This document shows positions 52,294-60,839 of a stretch of DNA of 64,000 nt, piece after piece. The stretch spans positions 710,135 to 774,134 of the forward strand of contig JALHOP010000001.1 in the NCBI GenBank assembly GCA_022842935.1, read 5' to 3'. Origin of the DNA: Myxococcota bacterium (GTDB lineage: Bacteria; Myxococcota; XYA12-FULL-58-9; JALHOP01). The stretch's first letter is position 1, and each line of letters opens with the position of its first letter. The notes under the pieces were generated by a model, which did no database searches, was not told where the DNA came from, and saw nothing but the letters and a program-made list of their open reading frames with translations. Made by a program: the position numbers and the translations under genes.

Positions 52294-53400
52294 ATGCGAC
52301 GTTGCGCCTCGATCACCGCGTTTACCCTGGTTGTTGGGCTGATTGCTCGGTCCGCCGTTGCCGACACGTGTCCCGTGCCGCCGTCGACCATCGACGGAGC
52401 GGCGACCGTTCTCGGGTTGCTCGCTCTCGACCTTGCCCCAGGCGCCTGGGCGGAGGTCATCGCGCCGGGCCTCGACCGCGAGCTTCTCTACATCGACGCC
52501 AATGGCCTCGACGGCTCGACCGCCCATACCGACTGGAGTGACGAGCTTCACTGGGATCGCGACAGTCAGACCGTTTATTTCATCGGCGCCGGCCACCTAC
52601 GCTCTTTCGGTTTCATTCAGTACCAGGGCGCGACGAACAGCTGGTGCCGCCACGACGAAGGGCTCCCGAGCTGCATGTACGAGACTGGCTACTCCGGGTG
52701 CTTCACACATTCTTACGATCAGCAGGCCTACGACCCGGTGAGCCGGCGGCTCTACCTTGGGGCGGGCTTGTGGCTTGGCGAGTACGACATTGCGACCCGC
52801 GCCTGGTCCGAGCGCAGCTTTCCCAGCGGCACCCCTACTGGCTACGGCGCTATCGTCGAGCACTATCCGCCCACGGGTGAGCTCTTCGTTTACATCGGCG
52901 GTACCGGTGTGTTGAACACCGTCGGTGGTGCGAACCGTCCGGTCGTCGCCAACCTGGCGACCGGGCCGTATCACAACGTTGGTGTCTACACCGCTCCAGC
53001 GGACCTCATGATCTTCGGGGGCGGCAACGGCTCGAGTTCCCTCGTGGCCCTCAGGGCCGATGGCAGCATCGACGACATTCCCGATGCTCCGGCCGAGGTG
53101 CACGTTGCTTATTCGACGCTGACTGTCGACCCCAACACGGGCGAGGTGCTCTTTCTGACGGCGACGGGTGCCTTTCACGCCTATAACCCAACGACACGCG
53201 AGTGGAGACGGCTCCCGGATACTCCGTTCGCTTCTTACGCAGCGCACGCGCTCGCGACTCCAATCGCCGATCATGGCGTCGTCTTCTTCATGTTGCCGCA
53301 AGACGACTATCGCGCCTTCATCTACCGACACTCACAAACTGCGGAGGCCCCGCCCGATGAAACACCACCAAGCGCACCCACGAATCTCATGGTCCGCTAA
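52294..53400 (+). CDS. Exported protein with kelch-like beta-propeller
   Basis: From the ATG at 52294, the first residues form a signal peptide (RCASITAFTLVVGLIARSAVA-D). The 368-residue protein then has recurring blade-like segments of the kelch/galactose-oxidase type (DPVSRRLYLGAGLWLGEYD, PPTGELFVYIGGTGVLN, ADLMIFGGGNGSSSL, DPNTGEVLFLTATGAFHAYN) and a few Cys pairs. It ends in TPPSAPTNLMVR, which looks like the start of a fibronectin type III domain that is not completed. The final 44 nt overlap the next gene in another frame. Confidence 0.72.
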   Translation: MRRCASITAFTLVVGLIARSAVADTCPVPPSTIDGAATVLGLLALDLAPGAWAEVIAPGLDRELLYIDANGLDGSTAHTDWSDELHWDRDSQTVYFIGAGHLRSFGFIQYQGATNSWCRHDEGLPSCMYETGYSGCFTHSYDQQAYDPVSRRLYLGAGLWLGEYDIATRAWSERSFPSGTPTGYGAIVEHYPPTGELFVYIGGTGVLNTVGGANRPVVANLATGPYHNVGVYTAPADLMIFGGGNGSSSLVALRADGSIDDIPDAPAEVHVAYSTLTVDPNTGEVLFLTATGAFHAYNPTTREWRRLPDTPFASYAAHALATPIADHGVVFFMLPQDDYRAFIYRHSQTAEAPPDETPPSAPTNLMVR

Positions 53401-53794
53401 TGCGTCCCTGACGCCAGCGGCTGTCGTTGCGTTCGCGTTGCTCATCGTCGGATGTGGTGGCGGAAGCGTCCGCGGTGGGGCCGAGACTCCAGCCGACGGC
53501 GAGAGCACTTTGGGCGACAGCGACGGCAACACCCCACTGGGTGAGGCGAGCCTCACCTGGGACGCTCCAACGACCAGTAGCGACGGCCGACCGCTCGCCG
53601 ATCTCGCTGGATATTACGTCTACGTGGGCACGGCCCCCGGGGTTTACGGCCCCGCGATCGACGTTGGCGACACGACATCCTATCGCGCGACGAACCTTAC
53701 GCCGGGCACCCGGTACTATTTTGCCGTCAGCGCCTACGACAGACAGCGCAACGAAAGTGCGCTTTCGAGCGAGGTCGCCAAAGACGTTCAGTGA
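53357..53794 (+). CDS. Fibronectin type III lipoprotein (145 aa)
   Basis: The ATG at 53357 lies inside the end of the preceding gene. A lipoprotein signal with lipobox LIVGC (VVAFALLIVGCGGG) is followed by a Gly/Asp-rich linker and one FN3 domain: ASLTWDAPTTSSDGRPLADLAGYYVYVGTAPGVYG... YRATNLTPGTRYYFAVSAYD. This arrangement (lipobox plus one FN3) is a common stand-alone lipoprotein. Probably an outer-membrane-anchored accessory protein acting with the kelch-like protein encoded just upstream. Confidence 0.75.
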   Translation: MKHHQAHPRISWSANASLTPAAVVAFALLIVGCGGGSVRGGAETPADGESTLGDSDGNTPLGEASLTWDAPTTSSDGRPLADLAGYYVYVGTAPGVYGPAIDVGDTTSYRATNLTPGTRYYFAVSAYDRQRNESALSSEVAKDVQ

Positions 53795-53818
53795 TTCGCC
53801 CCGCGAAGGAAGCGTGGC

Positions 53819-55033
53819 TCAAGCGAGGCAGCGCTCGATCCGTTCGAGCGCCCAATCGAGCTCGTCGCGCGTGATGACGAGCGGCGGCGCGAGACGAATC
53901 GTGGTGCCGTGCGTGTCTTTGCACAAGACGCCTTCGTGCATGAGCTTCTCGCAGAAGGGTCGCGCCCTTTCGTGGAGCTCGATGCCGGCCCAAAGTCCGC
54001 GGCCGCGGACCGTCTTGACGCGTGGTGACTTCATCGCGCGCAGGCGACCGAGCATGTAGTCGCCGAGCTTCGCCGAGTTCGCCTGCACCGTGCCGTCGGC
54101 GAGGAGGTCGCAGACGGCGATACCGATCGCGCAGGCGAAGGGATTGCCGCCGAAAGTGCTGCCATGATCGCCTGGCTTCAAGACGTCCATGACCGAGCGG
54201 TTGGCCGCGATGGCGGACACCGGCATGATGCCGCCGCCAAGCGCCTTCCCTAGAATGTAGATGTCGGGGGTGACGTTTTCGTGGTCGTTCGCGAAGGTCT
54301 TCCCGGTGCGGCCGAGGCCCGCCTGGATCTCGTCCCCAAGGTACAGGACGTTGTGTTTGCTGCAGATGTCGCGGACCGCGCGCAGGTAACCTTCGGGGGG
54401 CACGATGATGCCGGCTTCGCCCTGGATGGGCTCGACAAGGAAAGCAACCGTGTCGGAGTCGATGGCTTGCTCTAGCGCCGTGGCGTCGCCGTAGGGGATC
54501 GAGACGAAACCGGGAGTAAATGGGCCGAAATCGCCGCGCGACTGCGGATCGTCGCTAAAGCTGACGATCGTCGTCGTGCGTCCGTGGAAGTTCCCGGCAC
54601 AGGTGATGATGCGGGCCTTGTTTTCGGCGACGCCTTTTTTCTTGTAGCCCCACTTGCGTGCGACCTTCACGGCGGTTTCGACGGCCTCGGCGCCGCTGTT
54701 CATCGGCAGGACGGACTCTTTGCCGGTGAGCTTGGCGACCGCTGCGCAGAAGGGACCGAGCTGGTCGCTGTAGAAGGCGCGGCTCGTAAGCGTCACTTTC
54801 TCGAGCTGTGCCTTGGCGACCGCAGTCAGCCCGGGATGGACGTGACCGAAGTTGACGGCAGAGTAAGCCGACAAGAAGTCCATGAATCGCCGGCCATCGA
54901 CGTCGGTGATCCAAACGCCTTTGGCGGAGGCCACCACCACGGGCAACGGACTGTAGTTGTGAGCGCTGTACTGGTCGACGAGGGCGACATGACGGTCGCT
55001 CTCACGCATCTTGGTCTGTTCCGCGGAGGCCAT
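53819..55033 (-). CDS. rocD: Ornithine aminotransferase (ornithine-oxo-acid transaminase)
   Basis: 404 residues from the ATG at 55033; starts up to 55129 would run into recJ. Class III PLP aminotransferase matching the ornithine type: DQYSAHNYSPLPVVVASAKGVWI near the N-terminus (YSxHNYxPLPVV), SGAEAVETAVKVARKWGY, the LYLGDEIQAGLGRTGK aspartate block and the Schiff-base lysine in ILGKALGGG. It converts ornithine and 2-oxoglutarate to glutamate semialdehyde and glutamate, linking arginine and proline metabolism. Starts 71 bp after the recJ stop on the same strand. Confidence 0.93.
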   Translation of the reverse strand: MASAEQTKMRESDRHVALVDQYSAHNYSPLPVVVASAKGVWITDVDGRRFMDFLSAYSAVNFGHVHPGLTAVAKAQLEKVTLTSRAFYSDQLGPFCAAVAKLTGKESVLPMNSGAEAVETAVKVARKWGYKKKGVAENKARIITCAGNFHGRTTTIVSFSDDPQSRGDFGPFTPGFVSIPYGDATALEQAIDSDTVAFLVEPIQGEAGIIVPPEGYLRAVRDICSKHNVLYLGDEIQAGLGRTGKTFANDHENVTPDIYILGKALGGGIMPVSAIAANRSVMDVLKPGDHGSTFGGNPFACAIGIAVCDLLADGTVQANSAKLGDYMLGRLRAMKSPRVKTVRGRGLWAGIELHERARPFCEKLMHEGVLCKDTHGTTIRLAPPLVITRDELDWALERIERCLA

Positions 55034-55103
55034 GCGGCGCACCATGCAAGCGCGCCGGGTCCCTGTAAAGTGGCCGGCATGCCCTTCCGCGTAACCCCCT
55101 TCG

Positions 55104-56822
55104 CTAGGCTGCCGGGCGGATGTCTTCAATCTCCATTTGGACAGTCTCGCGGCCGCGGTATTCGTTGCGGCTCAGGCGAAAGGCGACATCGATGTTAGTT
55201 GGCAGGGTGCTCTCGAGTTGACCCAAGCTAAAGCCAATACCGTCGATCACGACTTGCTCGCCCGACGACGCTAGGCCGAGCTTCAGGTGGCCGCCTCCTT
55301 CGCCGACGGCGCGCTTGTTACGTACCTCGAGGTTGCGTGCCACAAGCAAGGGCTCGGGGTTGTCCTGCCCAAACGGCGAGAGGCGTTGCAGCTCGTCGAC
55401 CATGCGCAGCGACAAGTCGCGAGGCTGGACTTCGAAGTCGAGACGCACGGTGGGCACGAAGGGCGGGGCGCCGATCAAGCGTTGCACCGATTCTGCGAGC
55501 GCGGCGCGGAATGCCTCGACGCGCTCGCTCTCGATGGTCACACCGGCGGCGGCGTGATGTCCTCCAAAGCGGATGAGGTGCGCCGCGTTTTCGGCGATGG
55601 CGTCGTGCAAGTTCAGGCCCTCGACGGAGCGCGCCGAGCCCTTGCCTCCTTCGCCGATGACCACGGCGGGGCGGCGGTACTTTGCCACCAGGCGTGAGGC
55701 GACGAGCCCCAGCACGCCGGGATGCCAGGCCGGGTCGTGGACCACGAGGGCCGCATGCTGATGTAGCGCCAGAGCCTCGACCTGTGCGAAGGCCGCGTCG
55801 GCGGTGACCCGTTCGACGCTGCGACGCTCGCGATTGGCCACATCGAGCGCCGCGGCGAGCATACGAGCGCGCTGCATGTCCGAGGTCAGCATGAGCTCGA
55901 CGGCCTCTGCCGCGTGAGCGAGGCGGCCGCGGGCGTTGATGCGCGGCCCGAGACGAAAGCCGATATCCGTGGCTGTCACACGGGCGGGGTTCAACTCTGC
56001 GACCTCGAGGAGCGCCTGCAGTCCCGGGCGCGACGTGCTGCTGATACGCTTGAGGCCCGCGGTCACTAGAGTGCGATTCATGCCGCGCAAGGGCACCATG
56101 TCGGCGACCGTGGCCAAGGCGACGACGTCGAGCAACTCGCGCACGTCAGGCTCCGGGACCGCCGCGAAGTGACCGCTATCACGGAATGCACGACGCAAGG
56201 CGATGACCAGCATGAACGCGACGCCCGCGGCGCACAGGCCCTTGAACGGGAAATTGCAATCGCTGCGCTGCGGGTTGAGCGCCGCGTTGGCGTTGGGCAG
56301 GGTGTCGGGGACCTTGTGGTGGTCGACGATGATGACGTCGAGTCCGGCGTCGCGCGCCGCACCGACTTCTTCATGCGCCGTGATGCCGCAGTCGGCGGTG
56401 ATCAGGAGATCGCTTTCTTTGGCGATCGCGAGCACTGCGGCGCGATTGAGGCCGTAGCCCTCGCTGCGCCGATCGGGGATGTAGTAGCCCACCTTGGCGC
56501 CGACCCGTTGCAAGAAGTCGACGAGCACGGTCGTTGCGCACACGCCGTCGACGTCGTAGTCGCCGTACACCGTGATGGTTTCGTTGTTGCGCACGGCGCT
56601 GACGATGCGCTCGAGGGCGGGGGCCATATCTGCCATGGTCGCCGGGTCGGCGAGTGTTGCGAGGCTGGGGGACAGGTAGTTGCCGATATCGTCGGGGGCG
56701 CAAAGCCCGCGCTGCGTGACGAGATGCAGCATCCATTGAGGGACGCGTGCCGCGGTCGCGGGCGCGCTTACGGGGGACGGCCACTGCCAGCGGCGGCCGG
56801 TGAGACTGAGCTCGGCGTCCAT
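55104..56822 (-). CDS. recJ: Single-stranded-DNA-specific exonuclease RecJ
   Basis: 572 residues, the usual RecJ length. DHH-superfamily motifs: GDYDVDG at 87-93, VDHH at 166-169, and the DHHA1 block RFGGHHAAAGVTIE near the C-terminus; an OB-like C-terminal domain ends the protein. RecJ degrades 5' single-stranded DNA in recombinational repair and mismatch repair, using Mn2+/Mg2+ bound by the Asp and His residues. The start coincides with the edge of the divergent tail-anchored gene 74 bp away. Confidence 0.95.
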   Translation of the reverse strand: MDAELSLTGRRWQWPSPVSAPATAARVPQWMLHLVTQRGLCAPDDIGNYLSPSLATLADPATMADMAPALERIVSAVRNNETITVYGDYDVDGVCATTVLVDFLQRVGAKVGYYIPDRRSEGYGLNRAAVLAIAKESDLLITADCGITAHEEVGAARDAGLDVIIVDHHKVPDTLPNANAALNPQRSDCNFPFKGLCAAGVAFMLVIALRRAFRDSGHFAAVPEPDVRELLDVVALATVADMVPLRGMNRTLVTAGLKRISSTSRPGLQALLEVAELNPARVTATDIGFRLGPRINARGRLAHAAEAVELMLTSDMQRARMLAAALDVANRERRSVERVTADAAFAQVEALALHQHAALVVHDPAWHPGVLGLVASRLVAKYRRPAVVIGEGGKGSARSVEGLNLHDAIAENAAHLIRFGGHHAAAGVTIESERVEAFRAALAESVQRLIGAPPFVPTVRLDFEVQPRDLSLRMVDELQRLSPFGQDNPEPLLVARNLEVRNKRAVGEGGGHLKLGLASSGEQVVIDGIGFSLGQLESTLPTNIDVAFRLSRNEYRGRETVQMEIEDIRPAA

Positions 56823-56895
56823 GTGGGTGCGAAAGGTACCCTTGGGCTCCGACAGTTTGCGCGCGCCCCCGGGGAGCGGGTACCACCTTCAAGAC

Positions 56896-57189
56896 ATGGC
56901 GAAGGGGCCGACAAAACAACCGCCACCCCGGGCTGGGGTGAACGACGCGGAGTCGTTCGTGGGCGAGCCCGTGCCGCAGCCTGCAGGCTTGAACCCCTTC
57001 GAGGTTCGTGAAGACGATGCCCGCGGAGAGCGCGACGCGGCCCTCGAGCTTCTGCCCAAAATGATGCGCCAAACGAGCTCGCACCCGGTCATTGAGGAAC
57101 CGCGCTCGTCGCGCGCGTTGATGTTGGTGGCGGTGCTGTTGGGACTCGCGGTGGTCGGGATCGCGGTTTACGTGTGGATGAGGCCGTAG
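56896..57189 (+). CDS. Small tail-anchored membrane protein (97 aa)
   Basis: From the ATG at 56896 (MAKGPTKQPPPRAGVNDAES); the frame is open to 56800 but would overlap the recJ start. The first ~70 residues are soluble, Pro- then charge-rich; a single C-terminal helix (ALMLVAVLLGLAVVGIAVYVWM) ends two residues before the stop (RP), a tail anchor. No family recognised. The ribosome site is weak. Confidence 0.6.
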   Translation: MAKGPTKQPPPRAGVNDAESFVGEPVPQPAGLNPFEVREDDARGERDAALELLPKMMRQTSSHPVIEEPRSSRALMLVAVLLGLAVVGIAVYVWMRP

Positions 57190-57218
57190 AAATAAGCGGA
57201 TGTGGCGACCGGCGGAGG

Positions 57219-57295
57219 CCCGATTGCCGACTGCCGACTGCCGACTGCCGATTACCGATTACCGACTACCGACTACCGAAGACCGAAGACCGAAA
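57219..57295. repeat. Eleven-copy 7-bp tandem repeat (about RCCGAYT)
   Basis: Heptamers run in phase from 57219 to 57295: CCCGATT, three GCCGACT, GCCGATT, ACCGATT, two ACCGACT, two ACCGAAG, ACCGAAA. Variants are grouped in blocks, as expected from slippage followed by local copying. It lies in the gap after the tail-anchored gene and just before a terminator. A 7-bp unit suits a coding-neutral slippage tract. Confidence 0.9.
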
Positions 57296-57311
57296 TCACC
57301 GACACAAAATA

Positions 57312-57350
57312 AGAAAGCGGACCCCCGTGCATCACGTGGGCCCGCTTTCT
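57312..57350 (-). terminator. Terminator of the sigma-region-4-like gene
   Basis: AGAAAGCGG (57312-57320) pairs with CCGCTTTCT (57342-57350), with a further CCC/GGG and CGTG/CACG inner stem. Read on the minus strand it is followed by a U-rich tract (TTATTTTGTG), so it fits the gene ending at 57371; it may also stop the plus-strand transcript. Confidence 0.75.
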
Positions 57351-57370
57351 GGAACTTGCAGGGAACTCGA

Positions 57371-57646
57371 CTAGTTCTTGTTCCGCAGAGCGCCGATGAT
57401 CTTTCGCTTCGTCGGGTTGCTCCGCGTGCCGACGGCGGCAATCGCGCGCTTCTCGATCGAGGCGAGCATGGCCCGAGTCTCGGGATGGTCGTTGCCGACC
57501 TGCTCGAGCTTCATGGTCTCCGGTGCGCGAAAACCATGGCGCATGCGGATCACCTTCTCTTCGGTGGCAGTCAGCGTCGAGGTCTTGGTGTTGGTCTTTG
57601 CGACCGTCGCCACCCCTGATTTTGTCTTCCCGTTCATCATCCTCAC
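57371..57646 (-). CDS. Stand-alone sigma-70 region 4-like DNA-binding protein
   Basis: 91 residues. Residues ~24-85 resemble sigma region 4: LTATEEKVIRMRHGF (compare LTxREexVIRMRFGl), then LEQVGNDHPETRAMLASIEKRAI (compare LEEVGxxFxVTRERIRQIExKAL), followed by a lysine-rich helix. The TRERIRQIE helix, which reads the -35 element, is changed to TRAMLASIE, so DNA contacts may differ. There is no region 2. It may bind the beta flap and -35 DNA as an anti- or co-sigma-like regulator. Start: GTG 57646 or ATG 57640. Confidence 0.62.
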   Translation of the reverse strand: MRMMNGKTKSGVATVAKTNTKTSTLTATEEKVIRMRHGFRAPETMKLEQVGNDHPETRAMLASIEKRAIAAVGTRSNPTKRKIIGALRNKN

Positions 57647-57913
57647 TCATCCGTAGGCAGCGCCGGGGAACCCAGCGTGATTGAAAGGAGGCCTTAAGCG
57701 CCGTTCGCGCAATCGGCATCGAGGCCGGCTCAGCTCGAACGTACGGCCGCCCGCTCAAACCGTCAAATTTTCGCCCCAAGAATCTGATCGTCTTTTCCGG
57801 CGTCTAACGTGAATGTGCGATCGCGCCGCGATCGTCAAATCAGAAGAACCCAGAAACCCGCGTATGCACGCGATTTGCCGAGCGTACCCACACCGGCTAC
57901 CTTTTGTGCTGTG

Positions 57914-58519
57914 ATGACTGAAGCGCACGTCCTGATCCTCAATCGCAACTACCAGCCCGTCAACGTCACGCACTGGCGCCGGGCCATGACGATGCTCTAC
58001 ATCGGCGCCGTCAAGGCCCTGGACCGCGAGTTTCGGCTGTTTGACTTCGACGACTGGCAGGCGCTGTCGGCGGCCTACGGCGACGATGACACGGTTGGTA
58101 CCATCGACCGCCGCATCGTTATCCCCCGGATTGTCGTGCTTCAGGCTTACGATCGTTTGCCACGAGCTCGGGTGCGTTTCTCGCGGCACAACATCTTCGC
58201 CCGCGACGACCACACCTGCCAGTACTGCGCCGGTCGTTTTGCGCGGCTCGACCTCAATCTCGACCACGTCTTGCCGCGCTCGCAGGGCGGTAAGACCAAC
58301 TGGGAGAACGTCGTCGCGAGTTGCGTTGCCTGCAATTCGCGCAAGGGCGGGCGGACCCCCGAGCAAGCCGGCATGAAGCTCGTGCGCGCCCCGCGCAAGC
58401 CAACCTGGGCCGAGATCGTACACCCGCCGCGTTTTCGCGCCCGTTATCGCGAGTGGCTGCCGTTTCTGAACCCGGTCGACGCATCGTATTGGAATACTGA
58501 ACTCCAATCCGACGACTAG
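57914..58519 (+). CDS. HNH endonuclease
   Basis: 201 residues from the ATG at 57914 (MTEAHVLILNRNYQPVNV, the usual start of this family). The central zinc-bound HNH module has CQYC (102-105), LDHVLPRSQGG (116-126, catalytic Asp-His), the ENVV asparagine and CVACNSRK (137-144). Such single-domain proteins occur widely in bacterial chromosomes and are thought to cut DNA, although host roles are mostly unknown. No methylase or partner gene adjoins it. Confidence 0.88.
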   Translation: MTEAHVLILNRNYQPVNVTHWRRAMTMLYIGAVKALDREFRLFDFDDWQALSAAYGDDDTVGTIDRRIVIPRIVVLQAYDRLPRARVRFSRHNIFARDDHTCQYCAGRFARLDLNLDHVLPRSQGGKTNWENVVASCVACNSRKGGRTPEQAGMKLVRAPRKPTWAEIVHPPRFRARYREWLPFLNPVDASYWNTELQSDD

Positions 58520-58608
58520 CACACGTGGAGGCCTCGCCCGCGGCGCGTACGCGGGGCCGTTGACTTACGCACCCCGGGGTTGCGAAGACTCGATGCTCCG
58601 GAGGCGAC

Positions 58609-59595
58609 GTGCGCGGGCTCGACGTAGCAAAGGACGAAGTGTCGCCAGCGCCGAGCGTGGCCGCGCCCCCTGAAGGTGGTCGTCGGATTATCGCGGTCGG
58701 CGGCGGCAAAGGGGGCATCGGCAAGTCGCTGGTCTCAGCGAACCTCGGTGTCCACTTCGCGGCACAAGGAAAACGCGTCGTTCTGCTAGACGCCGATCTC
58801 GGTGGTGCAAACCTTCACACCTGCCTCGGGATCAGTGCGCCGGAGCGGACGCTTTCCGATTTCATCAATCGCAAGGTCGAAACACTCGACCAGTTGGTCG
58901 CCAAGACGAGCGTGCCTGGCCTCGGGCTCATCAGCGGTGCCCTCGATTTTCTGGGCGCGGCTAACCCAAAATACACACAGAAGCTACGGCTGCTGCGCGA
59001 GATCACCCGTCTCGATGTCGATTACACCATCATCGATCTGGGCGGCGGCACCGGCTTCAATATCCTCGATTTCTTTCTCATTGCCCATCACGGCATCTTG
59101 ACGGTCGTGCCAGAGCCGACCTCCATCGAAAACGCCTACCGCTTCATCAAAGCCGCCTACTACCGCAAGCTCAAGACGGCAGAGCTTGCCTATCGACTCC
59201 GCCCGGTCGTCGAGGAGGCCATGGCGGATCGTGGTAGCGCAGGAATGCGCACCCCGGCGGACCTCGTACGCTATGTCGAAGAACGCGAACCTGAGGGCGG
59301 GGCCCGCCTGCGCGCCGAGCTCGCCCAGTTTCCCTTGGAGCTCGTCGTCAACCAGTGCCGCACGCGCGAAGAGCACCAGCTGGGACCCGCCGTTAGTGAT
59401 GCTTGCCGCAAGTACTTCGGGATTCCGATGCGTTTCTTGGGTAGCATCCCTTACGATGATGCGGTGTGGCAGTCGGTTCGTCGGCGCCGGCCGGTGATGA
59501 TCGACAAGCCTGAAGCGGACGCGAGCCGTTGCATCCGCCGAATCGCCGCTAATCTGCGCTCCGGATCGGAGCTCCTAGAACGGAACGGTGGCTGA
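58609..59595 (+). CDS. MinD/ParA-family ATPase (FlhG-like)
   Basis: 328 residues from a GTG with GGAGG 5 nt upstream. Deviant Walker A GGGKGGIGKS at 31-40 (signature lysine K34), DADLGGANLH (Walker A' region) and the switch DLGGGTGFNILDFF. These are typical of MinD/FlhG-type ATPases that dimerise on ATP and position structures at membranes or poles. A C-terminal ~80 residues (QCRTREEHQLGPAVSDACRK) varies. The next gene starts in the stop codon (TGATG overlap), so it is translationally coupled to the J-like/HTH protein. Confidence 0.85.
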   Translation: MRGLDVAKDEVSPAPSVAAPPEGGRRIIAVGGGKGGIGKSLVSANLGVHFAAQGKRVVLLDADLGGANLHTCLGISAPERTLSDFINRKVETLDQLVAKTSVPGLGLISGALDFLGAANPKYTQKLRLLREITRLDVDYTIIDLGGGTGFNILDFFLIAHHGILTVVPEPTSIENAYRFIKAAYYRKLKTAELAYRLRPVVEEAMADRGSAGMRTPADLVRYVEEREPEGGARLRAELAQFPLELVVNQCRTREEHQLGPAVSDACRKYFGIPMRFLGSIPYDDAVWQSVRRRRPVMIDKPEADASRCIRRIAANLRSGSELLERNGG

Positions 59596-60833
59596 TGGTC
59601 GGGCAACGCTCTCCTTCACTCTACGAGCTGCTCGAAGTGAGCAGCGCGGCGACGTTCGAAGAGATCGAGCAGTCGTATCAGCGCATCGCGTCGTACCTCG
59701 GGGCCGAGTCCCTGGCCGTCTATTCCATCCTCGACAGCGACGACGCGCACACCGCTCGTGCTCAGCTCGACGAAGCCTACCGCACCCTAAGCGATCCCGA
59801 TCGGCGCGCCGCGTACGACCGCGCCCGCAAGGAAGACGCGAGCTATCCGTCGATGATGGTGCCCGCAGCTTCAGGCGGTTCGACCTCGACCTCGACCGCC
59901 GACGCCGGCATTGGTCCAACTGACCGCTCTAGCGGACAAGCGGAGCGAGACAAGCGCTTGCCCGTGCCCGGACGGTCGCAACCACGCCAGCCCATCCGTG
60001 GCCCGGGGGCTCGAACCGGCCGCGCGCCCCTTTACGGTCGTGACGTCGGTCGTTCGAGCAAGGCTAGCGAGCCCGCGGCGGCCGAGCCCAAGAAGAAGCC
60101 GCTCTATGGACGTGCTCAGCCTGGGGGTGCCAGCTTGGCTCCGCCGCCCTCGGTAGAGCCGAAGGGCGGCTATAGCGAGCCCGATCGTGCGCTCTCGCGT
60201 TGGAGTAGGCGCGACGATGCCGACGACCAGCGCTACGATGCCCCGTTGCCGCCGGTCAGCCGCCAGCTCGCCCATGAGGAAGGTCAACACGGGGAGGGCG
60301 GGGCCGAGCACCTCGAAGAGGCGCAAGCCTACGTGCCGCAGCCGCGCGAGGAACGTCGGAGCGACGTACCGACGCGGCAAGAGCCGCTTCGTGCTGATGC
60401 CGCGCTGCGTAACGACCCGGTGCTGCCGCCCGAACGGCCCGAGCTCGTCAAGACCGCCAGCGATATGGTCGAACCCCGCAAACGCCCGACTTTACCGCCA
60501 CCTGCACAGCTTTCTGCATCCGCCAAGGCCAAACGCCGCATCCTGTCCCCGAGCATGGCCATGGAGCTGACCAGCGATGTGGAATACGGTGGTTCTCTGC
60601 TTCGTCGCTTGCGCGAGAGCACAGGAGCGTCGTTGGATGAGGTGGCGGAGATCACCAAGGTGGGTAAGCGCCACCTCATCGCCATCGAGACCAATGATTT
60701 CGCAGCGCTGCCTGCCGCAGTGTACACTCGAGGCTTCGTGGCGGAATATGCGCGGGTCCTGGGTTTGGATGTCGCGCGCGTCACCAAGAGTTTCATGGCG
60801 TTGTATGCGAAGTACAGGGGAGTGGGGGGCTAG
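59595..60833 (+). CDS. Fusion of a degenerate J-like domain and a RodZ-type HTH domain
   Basis: 412 residues. Residues ~8-78 follow the J-domain pattern (SLYELLEVSSAATFEEIEQSY ... LDEAYRTLSDPDRRAAYDRAR) but the HPD tripeptide is absent (SYLGAES region), so it is unlikely to activate Hsp70. A ~240-residue Pro/Arg-rich linker follows. Residues ~333-405 are a RodZ-like HTH (LLRRLRESTGASLDEVAEIT, GKRHLIAIETNDFAALPAAVYTRGFVAEYARVLGLD). There is no membrane helix. Coupled by TGATG to the MinD-like ATPase and followed 6 bp later by the zinc-ribbon gene. Confidence 0.78.
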   Translation: MVGQRSPSLYELLEVSSAATFEEIEQSYQRIASYLGAESLAVYSILDSDDAHTARAQLDEAYRTLSDPDRRAAYDRARKEDASYPSMMVPAASGGSTSTSTADAGIGPTDRSSGQAERDKRLPVPGRSQPRQPIRGPGARTGRAPLYGRDVGRSSKASEPAAAEPKKKPLYGRAQPGGASLAPPPSVEPKGGYSEPDRALSRWSRRDDADDQRYDAPLPPVSRQLAHEEGQHGEGGAEHLEEAQAYVPQPREERRSDVPTRQEPLRADAALRNDPVLPPERPELVKTASDMVEPRKRPTLPPPAQLSASAKAKRRILSPSMAMELTSDVEYGGSLLRRLRESTGASLDEVAEITKVGKRHLIAIETNDFAALPAAVYTRGFVAEYARVLGLDVARVTKSFMALYAKYRGVGG

Positions 60834-60839
60834 GTTGTC

